The notes beneath the pieces are model-generated. The model was given only the letters and a program-made list of their open reading frames with translations. It searched no databases and was not told the DNA's origin. A DNA stretch of 64,000 bases from Bifidobacterium imperatoris (GTDB lineage Bacteria > Actinomycetota > Actinomycetes > Actinomycetales > Bifidobacteriaceae), in the NCBI RefSeq assembly GCF_002860405.1, contig NZ_NMWV01000005.1, positions 62,001-126,000 of the forward strand, given 5' to 3'. A program made the translations under genes and the position numbers. How positions within the stretch are numbered: position 1 is the first letter of the stretch; every line of letters starts with the position of its first letter. Below are positions 55,783-64,000 of this stretch, piece after piece.

Positions 55783-57321
55783 ATGACTGATAAAACCCCT
55801 ATCGTCGTGATGAAGGGCATCACGATTGAGTTCCCGGGCGTCAAGGCTTTGGACGGTGTCGACTTGACCCTCTACCCAGGTGAAGTGCACGCTCTCATGG
55901 GTGAGAACGGCGCTGGTAAGTCGACCATGATCAAGGCTCTGACCGGTGTGTACAAGATCAACTCGGGCTCCATCACCGTCGAGGGCAAGCCGCAAAGCTT
56001 CAACGGCACTTTGGATGCTCAAAACGCCGGTATCGCCACCGTGTACCAGGAAGTGAACCTGTGCACCAACCTCTCCGTTGGTGAGAACGTGATGCTCGGC
56101 CATGAAAAGCGTGGCCCGTTCGGCATCGACTGGAAGAAGACCCACGAAGCCGCCAAGACGTATCTGGCTCAGATGGGTCTGGAGAAGATCGACCCGCACA
56201 CTCCGCTGAGCTCCATCTCCATCGCCATGCAGCAGCTGGTCGCCATCGCCCGCGCTATGGTCATCAACGCCAAGGTGCTGATTCTCGATGAGCCGACTTC
56301 CTCCCTGGATGCCAACGAAGTGCAGGACCTGTTCAAGATCATGCGCAAGGTGCGTGACTCGGGCGTGGCCATCCTGTTCGTCTCCCACTTCCTCGATCAG
56401 ATCTACGAGATCACCGACCGTCTGACCATTCTGCGTAACGGTAAGTTCATCAAGGAAGTCATGACCAAGGACACTCCGCGTGACGAACTCATCGGCATGA
56501 TGATCGGTAAGTCCGCCGCCGAGCTTTCCCAGATTGGCGCCAAGAAGTCCCGCCGTGAAATCAAGTCCGGCGAGAAGCCGCTGGCCGAAGTCAAGGGCCT
56601 GGGCAAGAAGGGCACCATCAATCCGGTCGATCTGGACATCTACAAGGGCGAGGTCGTCGGCTTCGCAGGCCTGCTGGGCTCCGGTCGTACCGAGCTTGGC
56701 CGTCTGCTCTTCGGCGCAGACAAGCCGGACTCCGGTACCTACGAGTTCAACGGCAAGCAGGTCAACATTTCCGACCCGTACACCGCCCTGAAGAACAAAA
56801 TCGCATACTCCACCGAAAACCGTCGTGATGAGGGCATCATCGGCGACCTCACCGTTCGCCAGAACATCCTCATCGCACTACAGGCCACCCGCGGCATGTT
56901 CAACCCGATTCCGAAGAAGGAAGCGGATGCGATCGTCGACAAGTACATGGAAGAGCTCAACGTTCGTCCGCGCGATCCCGATCGCCCGATCAAGAACCTG
57001 TCTGGTGGTAACCAGCAGAAGGTGCTGATTGGCCGCTGGCTGGCCACCCACCCGGAGCTGCTCATCCTCGACGAGCCGACCCGTGGTATCGATATCGGCG
57101 CCAAGGCTGAAATCCAGCAGGTCGTGCTCGACCTCGCCGCCAAGGGCATGGGCGTTGTCTTCATCTCCTCCGAGCTTGAAGAGGTCGTGCGTCTGTCCGA
57201 CGACATTGAGGTCCTGAAGGATCGCCACAAGATCGCAGAAATCGAAAACGACGACACCGTCTCTCAGGCGACCATCGTCGAAACCATTGCTAACACCAAC
57301 GTGAACGGAAAGGAGGCGTGA
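55783..57321 (+). CDS. fruK: Fructose ABC transporter ATPase (two ABC domains)
   Basis: Cytoplasmic ATPase (512 aa) of the CUT2 class with two nucleotide-binding domains. Domain 1 has Walker A GENGAGKST (about 40) and Walker B LILDEPTSSLD, with a degenerate signature SSISIAMQQLVAIARAM. Domain 2 has GLLGSGRTELG at about 297 (degenerate Walker A, as usual in RbsA-like proteins), signature NLSGGNQQKVLIGRWL and LILDEPTRGIDIGA. The AACGATAAC sequence just upstream (55744-55752) may be a further operator. Stop is 1 bp before the fruF start codon. Confidence 0.95.
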   Translation: MTDKTPIVVMKGITIEFPGVKALDGVDLTLYPGEVHALMGENGAGKSTMIKALTGVYKINSGSITVEGKPQSFNGTLDAQNAGIATVYQEVNLCTNLSVGENVMLGHEKRGPFGIDWKKTHEAAKTYLAQMGLEKIDPHTPLSSISIAMQQLVAIARAMVINAKVLILDEPTSSLDANEVQDLFKIMRKVRDSGVAILFVSHFLDQIYEITDRLTILRNGKFIKEVMTKDTPRDELIGMMIGKSAAELSQIGAKKSRREIKSGEKPLAEVKGLGKKGTINPVDLDIYKGEVVGFAGLLGSGRTELGRLLFGADKPDSGTYEFNGKQVNISDPYTALKNKIAYSTENRRDEGIIGDLTVRQNILIALQATRGMFNPIPKKEADAIVDKYMEELNVRPRDPDRPIKNLSGGNQQKVLIGRWLATHPELLILDEPTRGIDIGAKAEIQQVVLDLAAKGMGVVFISSELEEVVRLSDDIEVLKDRHKIAEIENDDTVSQATIVETIANTNVNGKEA

Positions 57322-57322
57322 G

Positions 57323-58393
57323 ATGGCTGAAAAGGCAAAGGAAGAGGGCAACGCTCTCGTGAAGAAGCTGCTGAGCAACAACCTGACCTGGTCCATTGTG
57401 GCATTCATCCTCCTGGTCGTCATCTGCACCATCTTCCAGCATGACTTCCTGGCATTGAGCTGGAACGACAACACCGGCGGTCTGGCCGGCCCGCTGATTA
57501 CCATGCTTCAGGAATCCGCCCGATACCTGATGATCGCCACCGGTATGACCCTGGTCATCTCCACCGCAGGCATCGACCTCTCGGTCGGCTCCGTGATGGC
57601 CGTGGCAGGTGCCGCCGCCATGCAGTCCCTCTCCAACGGCGTGAACGTGTGGGTCTCCATCCTGATTGCCCTGCTCGTTGGTCTGGCCATCGGCTGCGTC
57701 AACGGCGCTCTGGTCTCCCTGCTTGGTCTCCAGCCGTTCATCACCACCCTGATCATGATGCTCGCCGGCCGTGGTATCGCCAAGGTGATTACCTCCGGTG
57801 AGAACACCGATGCTTCCGCAGTCGCCGGCAACGAGCCGCTCAAGTGGTTCGCCAATGGCTTCATCCTCGGCATCCCCGCCAACTTCGTTATCGCCGTGGT
57901 CATTGTGATTCTGGTCGGCCTGCTGTGCCGCAAGACCGCAATGGGCATGATGATTGAGGCCGTGGGCATCAACCAGGAAGCCTCCCGTATGACTGGTATC
58001 AAGCCGAAGAAGATCCTCTTCCTCGTCTACGCGGTCTCCGGCTTCCTCGCGGCCATCGCTGGTCTGTTCGCCACCGCATCCGTGATGCGTGTTGACGTGG
58101 TCAAGACCGGTCAGGACCTCGAAATGTACGCTATCCTCGCAGTCGTCATCGGCGGCACCTCGCTGCTCGGTGGTAAGTTCTCCCTCGCCGGCTCTGCTGT
58201 CGGCGCTGTGATTATCGCCATGATCCGCAAGACCATCATCACCCTCGGCATCAACGCCGAAGCAACCCCGGCTTTCTTCGCCGTCGTCGTGATCGTGATC
58301 TGCGTGATGCAGGCTCCTAAGATCCACAACTTGGGTGCGGAAATGAAGCGCAAGCGTGCACTCAAGGCTCAAGCTAAGGCGGTGGCAGCATGA
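57323..58393 (+). CDS. fruF: Fructose ABC transporter permease
   Basis: CUT2-class permease (356 aa), about eight to ten membrane helices. Family features: GMTLVISTAGIDLSVGSVMAV near residues 74-94, the FITTLIMMLAGRGIAKVI segment and the EAxGxNxxASRMTGI coupling region (EAVGINQEASRMTGI). An insert of about 25 residues lies after the AGRGIA segment. AAAGGAGGCGTGAG precedes the ATG. Stop overlaps fruG as ATGA. Confidence 0.94.
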   Translation: MAEKAKEEGNALVKKLLSNNLTWSIVAFILLVVICTIFQHDFLALSWNDNTGGLAGPLITMLQESARYLMIATGMTLVISTAGIDLSVGSVMAVAGAAAMQSLSNGVNVWVSILIALLVGLAIGCVNGALVSLLGLQPFITTLIMMLAGRGIAKVITSGENTDASAVAGNEPLKWFANGFILGIPANFVIAVVIVILVGLLCRKTAMGMMIEAVGINQEASRMTGIKPKKILFLVYAVSGFLAAIAGLFATASVMRVDVVKTGQDLEMYAILAVVIGGTSLLGGKFSLAGSAVGAVIIAMIRKTIITLGINAEATPAFFAVVVIVICVMQAPKIHNLGAEMKRKRALKAQAKAVAA

Positions 58394-59409
58394 CAACAGC
58401 TACGGCAAATAAGGTAAAGGCTCCTAAGAAGGGCTTCAAGCTTGATCGTCAGATGATTCCGACCCTCGCGGCCGTTGTAATCTTCCTGCTGATGATCATC
58501 ATGGGACAGGCACTGTTCGGTACCTACATCCGACTGGGCTTCATCTCCTCCCTGTTCATCGACCACGCCTACCTGATCATCCTGGCAGTGGCCATGACCT
58601 TGCCGATTTTGACCGGTGGTATCGATCTGTCTGTCGGCGCCATCGTGGCAATCACCGCAGTCGTCGGCCTGAAGCTGGCAAACGCCGGTGTTCCCGCCAT
58701 CCTGGTCATGGTCATCATGTTGCTGATCGGTGCTGTGTTCGGTCTGCTGGCCGGCACGCTGATTGAGGAATTCAACATGCAGCCGTTCATCGCAACCCTG
58801 TCTACGATGTTCCTGGCTCGCGGTATCGCCTCCATCATCTCCACCGACTCCCTGACCTTCCCGGAGAACAACAACTTCGACTTCATCGCCAACGAGATCA
58901 AGATCATTGATAACCCGAAGATCTCCAACGATCTCTCCTTCAACATTGGCGTTGTTATCGCTCTGATTGTTGTGATCTACGGCTACATCTTCCTGCACCA
59001 CACCCGCACTGGCCGCACCATCTACGCCATCGGTGGCTCCCGTTCCTCCGCTGAGCTGATGGGTCTGCCGGTCAAGCGCACCCAGTACACCATCTATCTG
59101 ACCTCCGCAATCCTTGCGGCCCTGGCTTCGATTGTGTACACCGCCAACATCGGTTCCGCAAAGAACACCGTTGGCGTGGGCTGGGAGCTCGACGCAGTGG
59201 CCTCCGTGGTTATCGGCGGTACGATCATCACCGGTGGCTTCGGCTACGTGCTCGGTTCCGTGCTCGGCGCTCTGGTCCGCTCCATCCTCGACCCGCTCAC
59301 CTCCGACTTCGGTGTGCCGGCAGAATGGACCACCATCGTGGTCGGCCTCATGATCCTCGTCTTCGTGGTGCTGCAGCGCGCCGTGATGGCAGTCGGGGAG
59401 AAAAAATAG
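58390..59409 (+). CDS. fruG: Fructose ABC transporter permease
   Basis: Second CUT2 permease, 339 aa. Motifs: AMTLPILTGGIDLSVGAIVAI, QPFIATLSTMFLARGIASII and the coupling loop YAIGGSRSSAELMGLPVKR. Translation is coupled to fruF by the ATGA overlap. The transcript ends at the strong terminator at 59557. Confidence 0.94.
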   Translation: MTTATANKVKAPKKGFKLDRQMIPTLAAVVIFLLMIIMGQALFGTYIRLGFISSLFIDHAYLIILAVAMTLPILTGGIDLSVGAIVAITAVVGLKLANAGVPAILVMVIMLLIGAVFGLLAGTLIEEFNMQPFIATLSTMFLARGIASIISTDSLTFPENNNFDFIANEIKIIDNPKISNDLSFNIGVVIALIVVIYGYIFLHHTRTGRTIYAIGGSRSSAELMGLPVKRTQYTIYLTSAILAALASIVYTANIGSAKNTVGVGWELDAVASVVIGGTIITGGFGYVLGSVLGALVRSILDPLTSDFGVPAEWTTIVVGLMILVFVVLQRAVMAVGEKK

Positions 59410-59556
59410 GCCTCCGCGAACACATAACTGAACAATAACTGAATAGGTGTGCTCCGGTTGCAATCACTCTTCATCAGTTCGCCGCAGAACGGGGGAGTGC
59501 CGACAACCGGAGCGTACACCGCAATCTTTCTCCTTTTTCTTTTCTTCCTTTCATCG

Positions 59557-59606
59557 ACGTGTGGGGAGCAGCTCGGAAATCCGAACTGCTCCCCACACGT
59601 TTTTTA
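59557..59606 (+). terminator. Terminator of the fruEKFG operon
   Basis: Long stem: 15-bp outer part from ACGTGTGGGGAGCAG with its complement, one mismatch, then TCGG/CCGA, loop AAAT, followed by TTTTTT. Confidence 0.95.
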
Positions 59607-59645
59607 TATGAGTTTTGGTCCATGACCGCTGCATTAGCATTTTAT

Positions 59646-59735
59646 GAAAACGATTCAATAATGCTGGCTATTTAGAAAAAGACAGCTTTGTATATCAAAT
59701 TGTTATCGTTGCCACTTTGCTATGAAAACGTTATC
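59646..59735. promoter_or_regulatory. LacI-type operator cluster upstream of alpha-galactosidase
   Basis: GAAAACGTTATC (59724-59735) is a near-palindrome, with GAAAACGATTC at 59646-59656 and TTATCGTT at 59703-59710 as related half or partial sites. The same core lies before the LacI gene at 63649, so this regulator probably controls the locus. Confidence 0.6.
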
Positions 59736-59837
59736 GCGCTATGCTGTGAACATACGCAACCACAATGGCGTGCGGAACAACGCTGTCAAGCAAGGCCGCT
59801 GCCATGAGGTGCAATCGACAACATATAAGGAACATCA

Positions 59838-62006
59838 ATGAGCAGCACATTCACATGGGAGGGCGGCGGCGTTGAGCTCGACTTTGCATACGCCGACGAC
59901 CAACCAGTAGCGCTGGTGGCATACCGAGTGCCGAAGCAGCACATCGACGTGACCTTTGCGCATGCCACGCCTATCGTGGAAATTCTTGCTTCCGGTTCCG
60001 GCCATTGGCTGGCCTGCGGCAAAATCACCCACACCACTATCGGCAAGGACCTGCGCTACGTCAGCCATGTCACCAATCGAGCCGTAGAACCGGAAAGCGC
60101 AGAAGCACAGTCCACCGCCAGCCGTTTGGACATTACCCTGAGTGATCCGCGCACTGGCGTCGAAGCGGTAGTAACCTATGAGGTTGCGACGAGCTCGCCA
60201 ATGGTGCGCACTTGGGCCACAGTGACGAACGCCAACGAACAGGATGACGTCACCCTGGAATCCGTTACCAGCTTCGCTGGCAGCTTTGGCGCTCCGACCG
60301 GAGCTTCTCCCACCGATTCCAACACGTTTGGCGATTGGACGCTCACCGAAGCGGACATGGACTGGTTGTGCGAAGGACGATGGCACACCACGCCATTACG
60401 TCGCATCTTCCCGCGCATTCATGAGGAACTGACTGGATGGGATCCTCGCGGTCGTCATCAGGTCATCTCCACGGGCACCTGGTCCACCGGCCAGCATGTG
60501 CCGCTCGCCGTACTGGAAAACAAGGTGCTTGGCCTCGCATGGATTTTCCAAGTGGAACATAACGGCGCTTGGCGCTGGGAAATCGGTCAGGATACGGCAG
60601 ACGGTTACATCGCGCTTGCCGGCCCTGTGGAAGAAAGCCACGCATGGAGCAAGACGCTGAAGCCCGGCGCCTCCTTTGCCACTGTGCCAGCGTCCTTTAC
60701 CATTGCTACCGACTTCAACGAAGCCACCGCGAACATCACTGCATACCGTCGCGCATGGCGTGTCAAGCATGCAGACAACGCGCATCCTTCCGTGGTGTTC
60801 AACGATTACATGAACACCATCTACGGCGACCCAACCACTGCCAAGGAACTGCCCTTGATTAAGGCGGCCGCTGAGGTTGGCGTGGAAATCTTCGTCATCG
60901 ACTGCGGTTGGTATGACGACACCGGCAACTGGTGGCCATCCGTGGGCGAGTGGATGCCTTCCAAGACTCGATTCCCCGGTCCGAAGGGCATCGTGGAAGT
61001 CATCGATGCCATTAAGGAACAGGGCATGATTCCGGGCATCTGGCTGGAGCCGGAAGTCATTGGCGTCGAATCCCCGGTAGCTAATCAGCTGCCTGACTCC
61101 GCATTCATCACCCGAGCGGGCAAGCGTGTGGTCGAGCAGCAGCGTTACATTCTCGACTTCCGCAGCCAGGACACTCGTGACTACATGGATTCGGTCATCG
61201 ACCGCATCGTAGGGGAGTATGGCGTTGGCTACTTCAAGCTTGATTACAACGTTTCTCCCGGCATCGGCTCCGACCACAACGCCGACAGTCTCGGAGACGC
61301 GCTGCTCGAACACAATCGCGCCTACAGTGCCTGGATCGACGGACTGCGCCGCCGTTACCCCGATCTGATTCTGGAAAACTGCTCGTCCGGCGGCATGCGC
61401 GAGGATTTCGCTCAGCTCAGCCGCTTCCAAGTGCAGTCCACCTCCGACCAGCAGGATTGGAAACTCTATCCGGCCATCGCCGCCGCGGCTCCCATGCTGA
61501 TGCTGCCCGAGCAGGCCGCCAGCTGGGCATACCCGCAATCCGGCATGAGCGACGAGGAAACCGCGTTCAACATCAACACCACCTTCCTGGGCCGCTTCTT
61601 CCTCTCCGGTTACCTCAACCGCATGGATGAAGACCAGCACAAGCTCGTGGCCAAAGGCATCGAATCATACAAGCAGCATGTGCAGCCAATCATCGGCTCG
61701 TCGGTGCCGTTCTGGCCGCTCGGTCTACCGGAATGGGAGAGCGATACCGTGGCATTTGGCCTGCGCCCTGCATCAGGCAGCGAGCAATCCACGCTGATTA
61801 CGGTCTGGGCTCGCGAGGCCAAGAACAGCACGGTTCGCCTGAACCTCGCCCACGCACAAGGCCATGAAGCCACAGTGCAGCCCATCTTCCCAGTTGAAGG
61901 CTTCGAATCCTGGCCTACGCAATGGCACGCCGATGAAGGCGTACTGGAAGTCACAGTGCCGACCGGCACCTGGGCCTCCCGCACCTTCGCCGTCACCGTC
62001 GATTGA
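59838..62006 (+). CDS. Alpha-galactosidase, GH36
   Basis: Cytoplasmic glycoside hydrolase (722 aa, no signal peptide) releasing galactose from melibiose, raffinose or stachyose. GH36 architecture: N-terminal beta-sandwich (about 1-310), a TIM barrel (about 320-640) and a C-terminal beta domain. The nucleophile is Asp469 in YFKLDYN; the acid/base is Asp537 in STSDQQDW. Substrate loop blocks are DCGWYDDTGNWWPSVGEW, PGIWLEPEV and ENCSSGGMR. Length matches bacterial GH36 of about 720 aa. It forms a unit with the sugar symporter and LacI gene downstream. Confidence 0.95.
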   Translation: MSSTFTWEGGGVELDFAYADDQPVALVAYRVPKQHIDVTFAHATPIVEILASGSGHWLACGKITHTTIGKDLRYVSHVTNRAVEPESAEAQSTASRLDITLSDPRTGVEAVVTYEVATSSPMVRTWATVTNANEQDDVTLESVTSFAGSFGAPTGASPTDSNTFGDWTLTEADMDWLCEGRWHTTPLRRIFPRIHEELTGWDPRGRHQVISTGTWSTGQHVPLAVLENKVLGLAWIFQVEHNGAWRWEIGQDTADGYIALAGPVEESHAWSKTLKPGASFATVPASFTIATDFNEATANITAYRRAWRVKHADNAHPSVVFNDYMNTIYGDPTTAKELPLIKAAAEVGVEIFVIDCGWYDDTGNWWPSVGEWMPSKTRFPGPKGIVEVIDAIKEQGMIPGIWLEPEVIGVESPVANQLPDSAFITRAGKRVVEQQRYILDFRSQDTRDYMDSVIDRIVGEYGVGYFKLDYNVSPGIGSDHNADSLGDALLEHNRAYSAWIDGLRRRYPDLILENCSSGGMREDFAQLSRFQVQSTSDQQDWKLYPAIAAAAPMLMLPEQAASWAYPQSGMSDEETAFNINTTFLGRFFLSGYLNRMDEDQHKLVAKGIESYKQHVQPIIGSSVPFWPLGLPEWESDTVAFGLRPASGSEQSTLITVWAREAKNSTVRLNLAHAQGHEATVQPIFPVEGFESWPTQWHADEGVLEVTVPTGTWASRTFAVTVD

Positions 62007-62036
62007 TCAACCGGCAATAACACCGGCAATACATCC

Positions 62037-62060
62037 GCGGCGCAGATAGAGCTGCGCCGC
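62037..62060 (+). other. Intercistronic hairpin after alpha-galactosidase
   Basis: Perfect 9-bp stem GCGGCGCAG/CTGCGCCGC with loop ATAGAG and no T-tract, between the hydrolase and symporter genes; likely an mRNA-stabilising or attenuating structure. Confidence 0.65.
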
Positions 62061-62092
62061 ATACCACCACCAACCCATATCAAGGAACAATC

Positions 62093-63484
62093 ATGAGCCA
62101 ATCCACTACCGCGGCCGATCCGCGCAACCCTCATCAGATGCCATTGCATCGCAAGGTGACCTACTCGTTCACCGATCTTTCCGGCAACCTGCTGTACTGC
62201 ATCATCAGCACGTACGCCCTCTACTACTTCACCGAGGTATACGGCCTGTCTATGGCCGTAGCCGGCACAATCTTGCTCGTCGCCCGCTTCTTCGACGCTT
62301 TCGATGCTCCGGTGTGGGGTGTGATCATCGATCACACGCACACCCGCTGGGGCCAGTCCCGTCCGTGGTTCCTGTGGATGGCCGTGCCGTTCTCGCTGTT
62401 CGTCTTCCTGCTGTTCTGCGCACCGCCCATCTCCGACCCTGCCGCCCGCGCATGGTACGCCGGTGTGGTCTACGTGCTTGCCGGCATCTCCTACACCGGC
62501 ATGAGTGCGCCAATCACCTCCGTGCTGCCGAACCTCACCTCCAACCCGGACGAGCGTAACGTGGCCAGCACCTTCCGTATGGTCGGCGGCAACATCGGCA
62601 ACTTCCTTGCTGTGACCTTCATCCTGCCGCTGTCCACCAAGATCGGCGGTTCCTCCACCTCCGCCAACGGCTGGCGTGTGGCCGTGGGCCTCTACTGCCT
62701 GGTGGCTCTCGTGCTGCTGGTCATCGCCTTCCTCGACATGCGCGAGCAGAACATCGAACGTACCAAGCCGATTTCCATCCGTGATTCCTTCCGCGCAGCC
62801 AAGGCCAACTGGCCGTGGATTCTCGTGGTCGTAGCCAACGTGGTCTTCTGGATCGGCTTCACCGCACGCACCTCCATGCTGCCGTACTACTTCCGCTACA
62901 ACGTGGGCAATGAAAGCTGGACTTCCATCCTGAACGGCATCTCCATCATTCAGGTGCTCGGCATGATGAGCGTACCGTTCCTGTGCAAGCGCCTGCACCT
63001 GTGGGGTACTACGCTGCTCGCTCTCGGCTTTGCCGGCGCTGGCCAGATCGGTCTGGCGGTAGCAGGCGGCAACATCCCGGTGATGATCGTCTCCTGGTGC
63101 ATTGCCTGCCTCGGCACCGGCACCCTGTGCTCCCTGTTCGTGCTCATGGTCACCTACTCCGTTGACTACGGCGAATGGAAGAACGGCATCCGCGCAGCCG
63201 GTCTGCTCACCGCCATCGGTTCCTCCTTCTGCATCAAGATGGGTGCCGGCATCGGCGCCTTCCTGCCTTCGCAGATCTTGAGCATCGCCGGATTCCAGGA
63301 AGGCGTGAAGGCTCAGAGCGCATCCGCACTCACTGCCATCCACTTCTCCTTCACCTGGCTGCCGCTGATCATCTTCGTGCTGTGCATGATTCCCGTCTAC
63401 TTGTACAAGCGTTACGAAGATCAGCAAGACAAGGTGCTTGGCGAGCTTAAGGCTCGCGCCAACGAGGTGGAAGCAGCCAAGTAA
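62093..63484 (+). CDS. GPH-family sugar:cation symporter (MelB-like)
   Basis: Membrane transporter of 463 aa with about twelve helices. Family features: YSFTDLSGNLLYCIISTYALYYF near the N-terminus (shown in part), the DAFDAPVWGVIIDHTHTRWGQSRPW loop (the GPH signature region, positions about 62-86 of the protein), and VFWIGFTARTSMLPYYF. GPH carriers move galactosides, melibiose or raffinose-like sugars with Na+ or H+. Its place between an alpha-galactosidase and a LacI regulator points to alpha-galactosides. AAGGAACAATC precedes the ATG. Confidence 0.92.
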   Translation: MSQSTTAADPRNPHQMPLHRKVTYSFTDLSGNLLYCIISTYALYYFTEVYGLSMAVAGTILLVARFFDAFDAPVWGVIIDHTHTRWGQSRPWFLWMAVPFSLFVFLLFCAPPISDPAARAWYAGVVYVLAGISYTGMSAPITSVLPNLTSNPDERNVASTFRMVGGNIGNFLAVTFILPLSTKIGGSSTSANGWRVAVGLYCLVALVLLVIAFLDMREQNIERTKPISIRDSFRAAKANWPWILVVVANVVFWIGFTARTSMLPYYFRYNVGNESWTSILNGISIIQVLGMMSVPFLCKRLHLWGTTLLALGFAGAGQIGLAVAGGNIPVMIVSWCIACLGTGTLCSLFVLMVTYSVDYGEWKNGIRAAGLLTAIGSSFCIKMGAGIGAFLPSQILSIAGFQEGVKAQSASALTAIHFSFTWLPLIIFVLCMIPVYLYKRYEDQQDKVLGELKARANEVEAAK

Positions 63485-63520
63485 GCAATCAATTATGTGA
63501 TTGATTATTACTGATACAGC

Positions 63521-63566
63521 AAAGCCGAACGCAGCATACAATATGCCTGCGTTCGGCTTTGTTTTG
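63521..63566 (+). terminator. Terminator after the sugar symporter
   Basis: Perfect 14-bp stem AAAGCCGAACGCAG/CTGCGTTCGGCTTT with a 12-nt loop, followed by GTTTTG. Confidence 0.92.
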
Positions 63567-63648
63567 TATGTGCAAGTTTTTCCTATGCGCTACGCAAGTG
63601 TGAGCCCAACCGTACGCATGCCTTACAATGGCAAGCGTTCGCTAAGCA

Positions 63649-63659
63649 AAAACGTTATC
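63649..63659. promoter_or_regulatory. LacI-type operator before the regulator gene
   Basis: AAAACGTTATC, 22 bp before the regulator ATG, the same core as at 59725 and 54510. Its position next to the start suggests autoregulation. Confidence 0.6.
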
Positions 63660-63681
63660 GAGGCAAAGGAAACGGGGCACT

Positions 63682-64000
63682 ATGGCTAAAACACCAAGCG
63701 GCAAGCCCAAAGCACCATCCATCAAAGATGTGGCTGCGCTCGCCGGCGTATCCGTGCCGACCGTATCCCGTTACTTGAATATGCCGGAGCGAGTCAGCGA
63801 AACCAAGCGGCAGGCCATTGCGCAAGCCGTCAGCAAGCTTGGTTACCGCCCTAACGCTATTGCGCGCGCGCTGGTGCGCGAGCAATCCAGTCAATGCTTG
63901 GTGCTGTCTTCCAACACCACCCGATACGGTCAAACACAGGTGATTCAAGGCGTGGAAACCGCAGCTCGAGCGGCAGGATTCGCCCTATCCATCGCGCTGA
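63682..64000 (+). CDS. LacI-family transcriptional regulator, N-terminal part (runs off window)
   Basis: First 106 residues of a LacI/GalR repressor. A Lys/Pro-rich lead of about 11 aa precedes the helix-turn-helix SIKDVAALAGVSVPTVSRYL and the hinge helix region KLGYRPNAIARALV, where the A-R-A-L form is a usual variant of A-R-S-L. The start of the sugar-binding domain follows (LVLSSNTTRYGQTQVIQGVE). The gene continues past the end of the window. Likely local regulator of the alpha-galactoside genes, possibly also of fru, on the basis of shared operators. Confidence 0.92.
   Translation, partial: MAKTPSGKPKAPSIKDVAALAGVSVPTVSRYLNMPERVSETKRQAIAQAVSKLGYRPNAIARALVREQSSQCLVLSSNTTRYGQTQVIQGVETAARAAGFALSIAL

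Larger units (their letters stand above)
59410..59837. other. Intergenic region between fruG and alpha-galactosidase
   Basis: About 430 bp without a gene. It holds the fru terminator (59557-59606), three LacI-operator-like sequences (59646-59656, around 59703, 59724-59735) and a ribosome binding site AAGGAA before the alpha-galactosidase ATG. The first 140 bp show nothing recognisable apart from a pyrimidine-rich run at 59524-59551. Confidence 0.6.

Overview
The window looks like chromosomal DNA of a Bifidobacterium, most likely B. longum. The evidence is moderate-to-high G+C codon use, an actinobacterial gene set (PafA Pup ligase, MtrAB-LpqB, WXG100 proteins, a DUF3027 protein beside a cold-shock-domain protein, a SKI2-like helicase), a groEL without an adjacent groES, a four-gene glutamate-type ABC operon, and a substrate-binding protein/double ATPase/two permease operon matching the bifidobacterial fructose transporter FruEKFG. 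No rRNA, tRNA, CRISPR, phage or insertion sequence was recognised.

Layout. 1-5.2 kb: the 3' end of pafA, the histone-like gene hup, a large flippase-like membrane protein and purB. 5.2-13.4 kb (minus strand): a WXG-like small protein with an alpha/beta-hydrolase-like partner, then a tightly overlapping MoxR/DUF58/VWA operon and ung. 13.5-21.4 kb: a LytR_C membrane protein, cspA, HrcA/CIRCE-controlled groEL, a WXG100 protein divergent from a TPM-domain protein, a two-component system and a second cold-shock-domain protein. 21.4-32.2 kb: DUF3027, a tandem universal stress protein, clpC, an AT-rich orphan gene, an acetolactate synthase and an exported 5'-nucleotidase. 32.2-37.1 kb: DUF349 protein, hisS and aspS. 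37.1-38.7 kb: an unusual module in which a DUF559 nuclease-like gene is flanked by two copies of a repeat element built from 19-bp dyads around a 55-bp core, with consensus DnaA boxes alongside. 38.7-54.4 kb: a YbaK-type deacylase, gluABCD, a PAP2 phosphatase, PPK2, a helicase, rarA, mtrAB-lpqB and a small orphan gene. 54.5-64 kb: fruEKFG, then a GH36 alpha-galactosidase, a GPH sugar symporter and a LacI regulator that runs off the end.

The genes combine housekeeping and stress functions (chaperone, Clp unfoldase, USP, cold shock, SOS-associated rarA), envelope sensing (MtrAB-LpqB, the second kinase pair, MoxR/VWA operon) and carbohydrate or amino-acid import. Points that merit a second look are the paired 19-bp dyad elements, a hairpin that places the phosphatase start codon in its loop, a consensus SOS box at rarA, a small upstream ORF in the cspA leader, LacI-type operators shared by the fructose and alpha-galactoside loci, and several genes that look leaderless.
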